Assembly (NCBI GenBank): GCA_902826155.1
Contig: CADEDU010000107.1
Location: 1-14,713 of the forward strand
Source: an uncultured beta proteobacterium
GTDB taxonomy: Bacteria > Pseudomonadota > Gammaproteobacteria > Burkholderiales > SG8-39
Reading direction: 5' to 3'
DNA length: 14,713 bases
A program made the position numbers and the translations under genes. Below are positions 7,024 through 13,746 of this stretch, one piece after another; the first letter of the stretch is position 1; each line of letters starts with the position of its first letter. The notes under the pieces were generated by a model. That model made no database searches, was not told where the DNA came from, and saw only the letters and a list, made by a program, of their open reading frames with translations.

Positions 7024-7062
7024 ATGGTATCAGCCCATGGTATGGGCCCGTGGTACAAGCCC
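7024..7062. repeat. three tandem 13-bp repeats upstream of the second Bug gene
   Basis: The units are ATGGTATCAGCCC (7024-7036), ATGGTATGGGCCC (7037-7049) and GTGGTACAAGCCC (7050-7062), with consensus RTGGTAYNRGCCC. They abut without gaps and end 28 bp short of the acyl-CoA synthetase stop at 7090. The middle unit also forms part of a palindrome, GCCCAT-GGT-ATGGGC (7033-7047). On the minus strand a weak -10 candidate, CATTAT (7026-7021), overlaps the first unit, so the repeats would cover about -10 to -50 of a promoter for the Bug gene. A cluster of transcription-factor sites is the best guess. The period of 13 bp is not a whole number of helical turns. Confidence 0.65.
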
Positions 7063-7089
7063 GCGCCTCACCGCTTCAGATGTGCGCCT

Positions 7090-8658
7090 TCAATCTGCGA
7101 CCGTGCGGTTGAGGGTCATGCGGGCCAGCCGCTCGCGCGCAAGCTGCCGATCGATCTTGCCTGCCCCGTTGAGCGGCATGCCCTGTTCGTCGATCAATTC
7201 GACGAAGCGCGGATGCGCATACTTGGGGCCGTTCTCCAGGCAGTACGTCTTGATGTCGGCCGCGCTCGCACTCTGGCCGCGCTTGAGCACCACCATCGCC
7301 GCGGGCACGTAGCCTTTGACCGGATGCGGCACCGGCGCGACCACGGCGTTGGCCACCGCGGGATGGCGGAACAGCAGGTCCTCCACTTCCTTCGGGTAGA
7401 TGTTCTCGCCGCCGCACGAGAACATATCGTCGACGCGCGTCTTGAAGTAGAAGAAACCATCCGCGTCGCGCCGCACCACGTCCCCGGTGCGCAGCCAGCC
7501 ATCGACCAGCTTCTCGCGCGTCACATCGGGGCGCTTGTGATAACCCAGGCAGTTGTACGGCGACTTGAGCCATAGCTCGCCCTCATCGTCGCGATCCTTG
7601 CCTTCGGCGTCGACCAGCCGGATCTGATACTCCGGCGCCAGCACACCCGGAGAACCACGCGGCGCCCTGCGCCCATCGAGCGGCTCGCGGAACGGACTGC
7701 CGCCCTCGGTCAAGCCGTAGCTCTCGCCGACCTTGATGCCTGGAATCGCGCGCTCGACTTCGTCCATCAATTCCGGCGTGACCACCGCCGAGCCGATGGT
7801 GAAACTCTTGAGCGCCGACAGATCGAGCTGCTTCAGCGCGTCGCGATGCTGCAGGAACATCGTGAACACCGCGGCCACGCCGCGCGAGTAGGTGCAGCGA
7901 TACTTCGCCAGCGCCTCGAGGTAGCGCTTGGGTTCATAACCCGGCATCAGCACGAACGAGCCACCGGCAAACAGCATCGGCTTGACCGTGCCGCGCATCG
8001 CATTCTTGTGGAACAGCGGCAGCGCGATCAATCCGCGATCTTCCGGCGACGCGGGCCAGTAACGCTGGTTGTAGGCGACGTACCAGAGCATGCCCGCGTG
8101 CGTCATGATCGCGCCCTTGGGCAAGCCGGTCGAGCCCGAGGTGTAAGGCTGGAATGCCTGCGCGTCCGGTGCGAGCGGCGGAGGCTCAGCCAGGCGCGGA
8201 CTGTCGTCGCGGCTCGCGGCATAGTCGAGCCAACCCGCATCGGCGGGCTCCAACGCGATGCGATGCCCGATGCCGGCTGCCTGTGCCACGGCGAGCGCAT
8301 CCGGGTGCGCCCCCGGTTCCACGAACACCGCGCGGCACTCGGCGTCTTCGAGGATGAATTTGAGCGTATCGCGTGCAAGGCGCGTGTTGATCGCCACGGG
8401 GATCGCACCGGCGCGCATCGCCCCGAAGAAGATCTCCAGAAACTCCGAGCGGTTGCCTACGATCATTCCGACGCGCTCGCCCGGTACGACGCCTAACCGC
8501 TTCATCAACCCGGCCACGCGATCGGCACGCTCGTCGAGTTGCGCGTACGTCAGCGTGCGCTCCTTGCCGCCGTACAGGTCGATGATGGCCACGTTGTCCG
8601 GAAACCTCGCCACGGAATCGGCGAAGAAGTAACCAAGGTTCGCTATGCGTGCATTCAT
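7090..8658 (-). CDS. AMP-forming acyl-CoA synthetase (class I adenylate-forming enzyme)
   Basis: This 522-aa cytoplasmic enzyme activates a carboxylic acid with ATP to an acyl-adenylate and then transfers it to coenzyme A. The phosphate-binding loop 'YTSGSTGLPKG' is at residues 172-182. 'ESYGLTEGG' (312-320) is the A5 motif, 'GWLRTGD' (387-393) is A7, and 'TRVDDMFSCGGENIYPKEVE' (407-426) spans the hinge and A8. 'NGAGKIDR' (497-504) carries the catalytic lysine Lys501. All core residues are intact and the length is normal. The substrate (aryl, cyclic or short-chain acid) is not predictable. It begins 21 bp after the M20 hydrolase stop, so the two are almost certainly co-transcribed. This suggests that the hydrolase releases an acid that this enzyme activates. 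Confidence 0.93.
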   Translation of the reverse strand: MNARIANLGYFFADSVARFPDNVAIIDLYGGKERTLTYAQLDERADRVAGLMKRLGVVPGERVGMIVGNRSEFLEIFFGAMRAGAIPVAINTRLARDTLKFILEDAECRAVFVEPGAHPDALAVAQAAGIGHRIALEPADAGWLDYAASRDDSPRLAEPPPLAPDAQAFQPYTSGSTGLPKGAIMTHAGMLWYVAYNQRYWPASPEDRGLIALPLFHKNAMRGTVKPMLFAGGSFVLMPGYEPKRYLEALAKYRCTYSRGVAAVFTMFLQHRDALKQLDLSALKSFTIGSAVVTPELMDEVERAIPGIKVGESYGLTEGGSPFREPLDGRRAPRGSPGVLAPEYQIRLVDAEGKDRDDEGELWLKSPYNCLGYHKRPDVTREKLVDGWLRTGDVVRRDADGFFYFKTRVDDMFSCGGENIYPKEVEDLLFRHPAVANAVVAPVPHPVKGYVPAAMVVLKRGQSASAADIKTYCLENGPKYAHPRFVELIDEQGMPLNGAGKIDRQLARERLARMTLNRTVAD

Positions 8659-8679
8659 GGGGCGCTAAATCCGTTCCGT

Positions 8680-9921
8680 TCACTCGTCGAACACGGCCGG
8701 CGTACCGACGTACGCCGCGATCATCCACGCATACACCTTGGCCGCATCGAACGTCTTGTCGACCGAAGCCATGTCCCAGTCGGTGTGGGCGAACTTCTGC
8801 TCGCCGGAGCCGAAATTGGCGGTCTCAATATCCACGAAATTGAGATAGCCCTGGTCGTGCGCCGATTGACCGTAGAACCCGACGGGTGCCGCACCGAGCA
8901 TCGCCTCGCAACCGCGCTTGAGCAGGCGCACGACTTTCGATTCCTCGCCAACGAGGCTCGGATACATCACCGCGCCTTTCTCGACTTCGACGCGTAGCGG
9001 CAGGCCCGAGATCGGATCTTTCCAGTCGTTCATCTTCGCGACTGCCCGCGCGATCTCAGCAACGGCTTCGTCGGGATCTTCGCCCGGGAGCAGGCGCCGA
9101 TCGAGGCTGAGCTCGCAGCGGTCCTGCACGGTGTGCGTCGATCTGGGAAAACTCTCGATGCGGTTGCAGGTGAGCCACGCCGTGCCAAGCTGCGGATGCG
9201 CGCGCGTCTGCGGAATCTCGGCGGCCAGTTGGCGCAGCACTTCCATCGCACCGGTCACGGCGTTCGCGCTGTCGTTGGGGCGGCTCGAATGGCCCGCCTT
9301 GCCGTGCACGACGACCTTCACGTCGACGCGGCCGCGGTTGCCCAGTTGCAATTGCAGGTGATTGCCGTAGACGAACGCCAGATCGGTGCGTACGCCCTCG
9401 TGTTCGACCACGTGCCGGATCGCATCGTGCTTGCCGGTTTCGCCCGACACGCAGCACACGAACACCAGACGGCCATCGATCGCGATGTCGGCCGCGCGTA
9501 CCGCTTCGATCGCATGCAACATCGCGGCCATCGTGCCCTTCTGCTCGCTGGCGCCTTTGCCGAGCACCGCCTCGCCCGGCAGGCCGTGTGCCGACGCGTC
9601 GATCACCTTGCCGCCGTACGGGTCGGGCATCGTCGCCGGCGGCTGATTCATCGCGTGAGTGACGAGCATGAGCGAACGCGCCGATCGGCCGGTACCGAGT
9701 TCGGCGATCAGATTGCCCATCGCGTCCTGGCGCACGTTGCGCATCCCCAGTACCTGCATGCGCGGCAGCAAAGCGACTTTCATGAACTCGCGCAACTGCG
9801 GTTCGTCTTCGAGAAGATCGGTCTGCGGGCTGGGCACGCGAACCAGCTCCTGGAATATCGTGCACGCGCGTTCGCGCGACAGGTGCGCGAGCAGGCGGTC
9901 CCGCAGGTTGCTCGCCGTCAT
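8680..9921 (-). CDS. M20-family metallohydrolase homologue with altered active-site residues
   Basis: This 413-aa protein has the M20 peptidase/amidohydrolase layout, with the dimerisation-domain motif 'VHGKAGHSSRPN' at 205-216. His89 in 'LMLVTHAMNQ', Glu161 in 'VSGETGKHD' and His379 in 'FAHTDWD' sit where three of the five zinc ligands are expected. Three positions depart from classic members such as CPG2. The bridging aspartate is Glu126 ('GKGASEQKGT'). The catalytic glutamate before the ligand Glu161 is Gly160. The usual HxD motif is His-Ala-Met. The region of the fourth ligand reads 'VYGNHLQ' (184-190) with no acidic residue. It could be a distinct subfamily with shifted chemistry or a non-catalytic relative. 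No Shine-Dalgarno site precedes the ATG. It heads the minus-strand operon with the acyl-CoA synthetase. Confidence 0.87.
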   Translation of the reverse strand: MTASNLRDRLLAHLSRERACTIFQELVRVPSPQTDLLEDEPQLREFMKVALLPRMQVLGMRNVRQDAMGNLIAELGTGRSARSLMLVTHAMNQPPATMPDPYGGKVIDASAHGLPGEAVLGKGASEQKGTMAAMLHAIEAVRAADIAIDGRLVFVCCVSGETGKHDAIRHVVEHEGVRTDLAFVYGNHLQLQLGNRGRVDVKVVVHGKAGHSSRPNDSANAVTGAMEVLRQLAAEIPQTRAHPQLGTAWLTCNRIESFPRSTHTVQDRCELSLDRRLLPGEDPDEAVAEIARAVAKMNDWKDPISGLPLRVEVEKGAVMYPSLVGEESKVVRLLKRGCEAMLGAAPVGFYGQSAHDQGYLNFVDIETANFGSGEQKFAHTDWDMASVDKTFDAAKVYAWMIAAYVGTPAVFDE

Positions 9922-9968
9922 GGTCGGTTCGCGATCAGCCGGCGAGCGTCAACCCGACCAGCGGCGGA

Positions 9969-9997
9969 TTGGCATCGCGCCATCAAGCATGCACAAT
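9969..9997 (+). promoter_or_regulatory. sigma-70 promoter for the small cysteine-rich protein
   Basis: TTGGCA (9969-9974, five of six matches to the -35 consensus) is followed after exactly 17 nt by CACAAT (9992-9997, four of six matches to the -10 consensus). The transcript would start near 10004, leaving a leader of about 44 nt before the ATG at 10048. The site lies in the 126-bp region between two divergent genes. Confidence 0.55.
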
Positions 9998-10047
9998 CGC
10001 CGCTCGCTGCGTTTTCGAAATCACAACCAATCACGCTCGCCTCGCCG

Positions 10048-10305
10048 ATGGAGAATTTCGAGATTTATTGTCCCAAGTGCCGCTATCGCCCGGCCTCGGA
10101 AGATCGCTGGCTGTGCGAACCCGGCTGCGGCACGAGTTGGAACACCTTCTGGACGGGTGGGCTATGTCCGGGTTGCGCCAAGCGCTGGAAGGTCACGCAG
10201 TGCCCGACGTGCGATCAGGTCTCGCCGCACCGCAGCTGGTATCACGCGCCGCAGCGCTCGGGCGCGTCCACGCGCAGGAAGTCGCGCAAGGTACCGACGG
10301 CCTGA
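10048..10305 (+). CDS. small zinc-ribbon-like protein with eight cysteines
   Basis: This 85-aa protein has cysteines at 8, 11, 23, 27, 40, 43, 52 and 55, arranged as CPKC, CEPGC, CPGC and CPTC. Four pairs would form two zinc sites, giving a double zinc ribbon. Aromatic residues are frequent ('WNTFWTGG', 'SWYHAP'). The tail after residue 69 is short and basic ('STRRKSRK'), which could contact nucleic acid. From memory, similar small proteins with 'EDRW.C...CGT.WNTFWT' exist in other proteobacteria without an assigned function. The ATG is the only sensible start, and a candidate promoter lies upstream; no Shine-Dalgarno site is visible. It stands alone, divergent from the M20 gene and convergent with the tautomerase gene. 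Function is unknown. Confidence 0.85.
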   Translation: MENFEIYCPKCRYRPASEDRWLCEPGCGTSWNTFWTGGLCPGCAKRWKVTQCPTCDQVSPHRSWYHAPQRSGASTRRKSRKVPTA

Positions 10306-10365
10306 ACACCCCGCTGCGCGACCCGCCATCGCCTGAAAGAGCAGCCGACGATCGGGCCCGCGCGC

Positions 10366-10554
10366 TCAGCCCGGTTCGGAGTGGAGCTTGCCTGCGGTCG
10401 CCCAGTCTTGCCGCGCGATCTCGGCAAAGATGATGTCGACGTCGCCCGGTTGGCACTTCAGGATGCGACAGGTTTCGCGCGTCATCGTCTCGACGAACTC
10501 GCGCTTCTGGTCCTTGCTGCGACCTTCGAACATCTCGACGTGAATCACCGGCAT
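10366..10554 (-). CDS. 4-oxalocrotonate tautomerase family protein
   Basis: This 62-aa protein has the size of a 4-oxalocrotonate tautomerase subunit. After removal of the start methionine, Pro1 is the catalytic base of the family ('MPVIHVEMFEGRSKDQK') and Arg11 matches the conserved arginine. 'IIFAEIARQDWATAGK' near the C-terminus matches the 'vi.E....nW..gG' block. The expected Arg39 position appears to be Asp instead, so the native reaction may differ from 2-hydroxymuconate tautomerisation. Members isomerise keto and enol forms of dicarboxylates or dehalogenate small acids. AGGAG sits 9 nt before the ATG. It is the last gene of the minus-strand block, 110 bp after the 139-aa protein gene. 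A longer frame upstream is a shadow of its neighbours. Confidence 0.88.
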   Translation of the reverse strand: MPVIHVEMFEGRSKDQKREFVETMTRETCRILKCQPGDVDIIFAEIARQDWATAGKLHSEPG

Positions 10555-10664
10555 GGGATGGGTCTCCTTTGTTCGCTCACTGGACGGAACTCGCGAGGCA
10601 CCGACAGCTGGTTCGACCACTGACGGCCTTGCGCCTCGCAACTGCAATCGATCATAGCGCGGGA

Positions 10665-11084
10665 TCAGCGTCGGGATCGAGCCCGCGCCGGCGTTTTGGA
10701 TCGGACGGACTTCGCTGCCACGAGCTTCTTGCCCTGACTTTTCCCGGGCCGCTTCCCGCGCGCCTCGATTGGACGAGCGGCTTGCGGCGAAGATGCCGCG
10801 CGTGGTGCCCTCGCCTTCGGCCCTCGCGTGTCCGGCTGTTCCAGGGCTGCGAACACGCGTTGCACGAATGCATCGCGCTCCGTGCGCCGGGCCGCATCGA
10901 ACGCGGCTGGCGACATCGGCGCATCGAGCGCGCGCAGATCGACGCCGTGGCGCGACAAGGCCGACTCGAGCGCGCGCAGGCGATCGGTCAAGGCATACAC
11001 CTCGGTCGACAACGCGATGACCACGCGCATCAGATCGGTCGACGACAGCGCCGCGAAGTAATCTGCTGAAGGCGCCACGCTCAT
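10665..11084 (-). CDS. hypothetical protein, helical N-terminus and basic Ala/Lys/Arg-rich tail
   Basis: I do not recognise this 139-aa protein. Residues 8-50 ('DYFAALSSTDLMRVV...TDRLRALESALSRHG') look strongly helical and could form a short coiled coil around 28-46. Residues 60-83 form another helical stretch. From about residue 85 the sequence is a low-complexity tail rich in Arg, Lys, Ala and Pro. Such a tail resembles those of DNA- or polymer-binding proteins, although GC bias alone can produce similar sequence. Its ATG overlaps the methyltransferase stop by 4 bp, so the two are translationally coupled and probably work together. A weak AAGG lies before the start. No membrane segment or signal peptide is present. 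Confidence 0.68.
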   Translation of the reverse strand: MSVAPSADYFAALSSTDLMRVVIALSTEVYALTDRLRALESALSRHGVDLRALDAPMSPAAFDAARRTERDAFVQRVFAALEQPDTRGPKARAPRAASSPQAARPIEARGKRPGKSQGKKLVAAKSVRSKTPARARSRR

Positions 11085-12157
11085 CGTTTCGTACCTTGCG
11101 TGACGTGGTAACGGAAGCTGCCCATGTAGCTGCCCTTGCCGCCGCCCCAGTCGCTGTGAGCCTCGATCTGCTTGACCTCGACGAGACGCGCGCGTCGATA
11201 GGCGTCGACGAGATCGAACTCATGGTAGGCGCGCCAGTACGGCTCGCCGTTGTGCTCGGTGTCCCAATCCATCAGATACGCCGACAGCGGATCGAGGCTC
11301 GCGTACTCGGGCAACTCCAGGTTCATCAACAGACCGCCGCGCGCCAGCACGCGATGGGCCGAGCGCAGCACGTTGCCGATCGCATCCGCAGGCATCTCGT
11401 GCAGCAACAACATGCAGAACACCAGGTCGAACTGACCGGCATCGAAGCTCATCTGCTCGGCGTTCATCTGGCGAAAATGCATGCACTTGCCGTGCTCCAT
11501 CGCCCGACGATGCGCGAACTTGAGCATCGGTGCGGCCAGGTCGATGCCATGGACCTCGGCGCCGGGGAATGCGTCGATCAGCGGGTAGGCCTTGTAGCCC
11601 GGCCCGCAACCCATGTAGAGGATGCGCTTGAACGTCTTGCCTTTGGGCAGCACGCCGAGCAGCGCACGGCCCATCTCGTCGCCTGCCTTGCCATAGCGAT
11701 GCATCGTGTACGTGGCAACGCCGACCTCGTAGACCGCTCCCGCCAACGAATCGCCGTGAAAGCTGCCTGGCTGGATGTGGAAATCGTTCGCTGTGTAGTA
11801 CGCGGGCATTGGCAGGCGTGGGTCGAGCACCAGCGAGCCACCGACGGTGGCGTTGGGTGCATCGAGCATTTTCTCCAGCTCACCGCGGCGCGCTGCCAGG
11901 CCATCGCGCGCCTCGCGCCACATCGCTTCCTGGCTGAGTCGCTGCAGGCCGCGCGAAGCCTGATAGAGCGGATCGCGCTCGAATCGCGCCGCAATGACGG
12001 AGCGGTCGCGCAGCTTGCGCTCGGCAACGTGGTTGTCGTCCTTCCACTGTTGATAGCGCGCACGCAGCGCTGGTACCTGGCGTTCAGCGACGAAGCACTT
12101 CAGTCCTTCGACGAAATCCAGGCGTGCCTGATGGCGGCGATCGAGGGTGAGATCCAT
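11081..12157 (-). CDS. class I SAM-dependent methyltransferase with a long N-terminal domain
   Basis: This 358-aa cytoplasmic protein transfers a methyl group from S-adenosylmethionine to an unknown substrate. The Rossmann-type domain begins near residue 178. Motif I is 'ILYMGCGPGYKA' (179-190) and the acidic residue ending strand 2 is Asp206 in 'VHGIDLAAPML'. 'FDLVFCMLLLHEMP' (243-256) is strand 4 and the following loop. 'RVLARGGLLMNLE' (269-281) is the usual post-motif block. About 175 residues precede this domain, helical at first and containing 'MPAYYTANDFHIQPGSFHGD' (117-136), and probably shape the substrate pocket. It overlaps the downstream 139-aa gene by 4 bp, and a 113-aa gene ends 51 bp upstream. 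Confidence 0.9.
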   Translation of the reverse strand: MDLTLDRRHQARLDFVEGLKCFVAERQVPALRARYQQWKDDNHVAERKLRDRSVIAARFERDPLYQASRGLQRLSQEAMWREARDGLAARRGELEKMLDAPNATVGGSLVLDPRLPMPAYYTANDFHIQPGSFHGDSLAGAVYEVGVATYTMHRYGKAGDEMGRALLGVLPKGKTFKRILYMGCGPGYKAYPLIDAFPGAEVHGIDLAAPMLKFAHRRAMEHGKCMHFRQMNAEQMSFDAGQFDLVFCMLLLHEMPADAIGNVLRSAHRVLARGGLLMNLELPEYASLDPLSAYLMDWDTEHNGEPYWRAYHEFDLVDAYRRARLVEVKQIEAHSDWGGGKGSYMGSFRYHVTQGTKR

Positions 12158-12208
12158 GATGCAGTCCTTGTCCTGACCGAGACGAAAGCGAATGCGGCGA
12201 TCGGCGCG

Positions 12209-12550
12209 CTACGCCGGCTTGCTCCATTCTCCCGCACGGTAGCGCGCCTTGATGCGCTCGCGCACCGGCACGAAATCGTAGCTCGCGTAGCACTCGGTGG
12301 TGAACACGCCCCAGGCCGAGCGTTCCAGCTCGAGGTTCACGACCGGCAGCTTGTCGGGCGGCATGCGCAGCGTGACGATCTGACCGACGCCCATCACCAC
12401 ATGCCAGGCGACGAGCTCCACCCCCTCGGGCGGAAAGCGGTCCCACCATTGGCGCTCCGCCAGTTTCGACTGGATCTGCTCGACGTTCTGCGACTGGTCG
12501 TGACGCAGGAAAACGGTGAGCATGATGTCGTTGGTTCCAGCGTTACTCAT
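12209..12550 (-). CDS. conserved hypothetical 113-aa protein, possible ferredoxin-like dimeric barrel
   Basis: This small protein opens with a beta-strand-like segment 'IMLTVFLRHDQSQNVEQI' (9-26). A helix follows, then 'FPPEGVELVAWHVVMG' (39-54) and 'GQIVTLRMPPDKLPVVNLEL' (56-75). The beta-alpha-beta order and the strand containing 'VELVAWHVVMG' suggest a ferredoxin-like alpha/beta barrel of the GYD or Dabb type. I infer that from pattern only. GAGG lies 7 nt before the ATG. It is the first gene of the minus-strand block and precedes the methyltransferase by 51 bp. It is divergent from the HTH protein gene, with about 96 bp between the starts. Function is unknown; a role as a partner or small enzyme for the same substrate as the methyltransferase is plausible. 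Confidence 0.8.
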   Translation of the reverse strand: MSNAGTNDIMLTVFLRHDQSQNVEQIQSKLAERQWWDRFPPEGVELVAWHVVMGVGQIVTLRMPPDKLPVVNLELERSAWGVFTTECYASYDFVPVRERIKARYRAGEWSKPA

Positions 12551-12646
12551 CGCCGTTCCTCAAGGTGATGCTCAGGAGAATGCATCGCTGCCGTGAACAT
12601 GCCGATGCTACACTGCACCCGCCATCACACGACGCTTTGCGCCATC

Positions 12647-12943
12647 GTGGACATCAACCCTTATCTCGCCCGGCTGCGCGCCCAGTCCGACACTGACGGC
12701 GCCAAAGGCTCGATCGAACGTCCGGGTGAATCACCCAACATCCCCTGGCAGACGCGAGCGGCTCTTCCCACCGATTATGAGAACCGCCTCGGTGATGCAC
12801 TCGAGCAGGTCTTTGAAGGCGGCGCCACCGAACTGGCCGACGTCGTTGCGCAGCTGAACACGCTCGGCTGCCCTGCTCCCGACGGGCAACCCTGGACGGC
12901 GGAGCGCTTCACCGAAACGATGCGTGCGCTGGTCGCACGCTGA
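12647..12943 (+). CDS. small recombinase-like helix-turn-helix domain protein
   Basis: This 98-aa protein (from the GTG) contains 'SPNIPWQTRAALPTDYENRL' (29-48), then an acidic helical segment, then 'VVAQLNTLGCPAPDGQPWTA' (66-85). The last part resembles the DNA-binding 'recombinase' helix-turn-helix of large serine recombinases ('LN..G.....G..WT'). No catalytic resolvase domain is present, so this is a stand-alone domain, possibly a regulator. The frame is open from 12593, but the residues before 12647 ('MLHCTRHHTTLC') do not look like protein. A TACACT -10-like element at 12609-12614 would place transcription start just upstream of the GTG. No clear Shine-Dalgarno site is seen, so the start is uncertain; ATG 12599 or 12605 is the alternative. 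The ABC ATPase follows after 11 bp. Confidence 0.8.
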   Translation: MDINPYLARLRAQSDTDGAKGSIERPGESPNIPWQTRAALPTDYENRLGDALEQVFEGGATELADVVAQLNTLGCPAPDGQPWTAERFTETMRALVAR

Positions 12944-12946
12944 GGT
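12942..12946 (+). promoter_or_regulatory. ribosome-binding site that decides the ABC ATPase start
   Basis: GAGGT overlaps the stop codon of the HTH gene and lies 8 nt before the ATG at 12955. The in-frame GTG at 12949 is only 2 nt away and therefore unlikely. The overlap suggests coupled translation of the two genes. Confidence 0.6.
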
Positions 12947-12954
12947 CCGTGCCC

Positions 12955-13746
12955 ATGGGCAAGGTCGTTCGCATCGAGTTCAAGTACGTCACCAAGCAAT
13001 TCCCGGCGCAGCGCAAAGGCGAACCCGACGTCATTGCCGTCGAAGAGGTGAGCCTGGCCATCCGTGACGGCGAAGTCGTCTCGCTGATCGGTCCGAGCGG
13101 CTGTGGCAAGTCGACGTTGCTCAACATGGGCGCCGGCCTCTACCTGCCCTCCGACGGCGTCGTGTACGTGGACGGAGCGCAGGTCACCCGGCCCAATCCG
13201 CAGGTCGCCTTCATGCTGCAGAAAGACCTGCTGCTGCCCTGGCGCACCATCCGCGAGAACGTCGAACTGGGGCTGCAGATTCGCGGGGCCGGCAGCGCGC
13301 AGCGTCGCGACACCGCCATGCAATGGCTCGAGCGCTGCCATCTGCACGGCTTCGCGGATCACTATCCACATCAGCTCTCCGGCGGCATGCGCCAACGTGC
13401 GGCGCTCGCGCGCACGCTGGCAGTCGACCCGGTGGTGCTGCTGATGGACGAGCCGTTCTCAGCGCTCGACGCACAGACCAAGATGGTGCTGCAGGACGAT
13501 CTGGCGCACACGCTGGCCGAAGCGAAGAAGACCGCGCTGTTCATCACGCACGATCTGGTGGAAAGCGTCGCGCTTTCCGATCGGGTGCTGGTGATGTCGC
13601 GGCGCCCCGGGCGCATCATCCGCGAGCTCGCGGTCGACATTCCCGATCGCCACGACACGTTCGCCCGACGCAAGCATCCACGCATCCCGGCGTATGTGCA
13701 CGAACTGACCAATCTGCTCGACATCGGTCACCAGGAGCTCGTATGA
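12955..13746 (+). CDS. ABC transporter ATP-binding protein, NitT/TauT (SsuB) type
   Basis: This 263-aa cytoplasmic ATPase powers an ABC importer of the nitrate/taurine/alkanesulfonate class. Walker A 'GPSGCGKST' is at residues 46-54, the Q-loop glutamine is Gln89 ('FMLQKDLLLPW'), and the signature 'LSGGMRQRAALAR' starts at 141. Walker B 'VLLMDEPFSALD' is at 161-172, and the switch histidine is His199 ('FITHD'). 'MLQKDLLLPWRTIRENV' is characteristic of SsuB/TauB-like proteins. All motifs are intact. The N-terminal extension to 'VIAVEEVSLAI' is normal. It follows the HTH gene by 11 bp, and its stop overlaps the start of the MetE-like gene. No permease or binding protein lies inside the window; they may follow beyond its end. 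Substrate is unknown. Confidence 0.93.
   Translation: MGKVVRIEFKYVTKQFPAQRKGEPDVIAVEEVSLAIRDGEVVSLIGPSGCGKSTLLNMGAGLYLPSDGVVYVDGAQVTRPNPQVAFMLQKDLLLPWRTIRENVELGLQIRGAGSAQRRDTAMQWLERCHLHGFADHYPHQLSGGMRQRAALARTLAVDPVVLLMDEPFSALDAQTKMVLQDDLAHTLAEAKKTALFITHDLVESVALSDRVLVMSRRPGRIIRELAVDIPDRHDTFARRKHPRIPAYVHELTNLLDIGHQELV

Noticed and set aside
5942..7024. Plus-strand open frame of 360 aa opposite the second Bug gene
   Set aside because: It is the antisense shadow of a Bug protein with signal peptide, terminator and AGGAGG site.
9133..10047. N-terminal extension of the small cysteine-rich protein to 9133
   Set aside because: The upstream part is antisense to the M20 gene and lacks protein character. 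The cysteine-rich domain begins right at ATG 10048, behind a candidate promoter.
10306..10365. Terminator between the convergent cysteine-rich and tautomerase genes
   Set aside because: Some GC-rich pairing is possible, but there is no clean stem with a T-run on either strand.
11096..12568. Plus-strand open frame of 490 aa opposite the methyltransferase and 113-aa genes
   Set aside because: It mirrors codon positions of two well-supported minus-strand genes and has the His/Arg/Ala-rich composition of antisense frames.
12647..12943. Remnant of a serine recombinase and hence a mobile element
   Set aside because: Only the HTH-like domain is present as a compact intact protein. There is no resolvase domain, no inverted repeats and no attachment-site duplication nearby.
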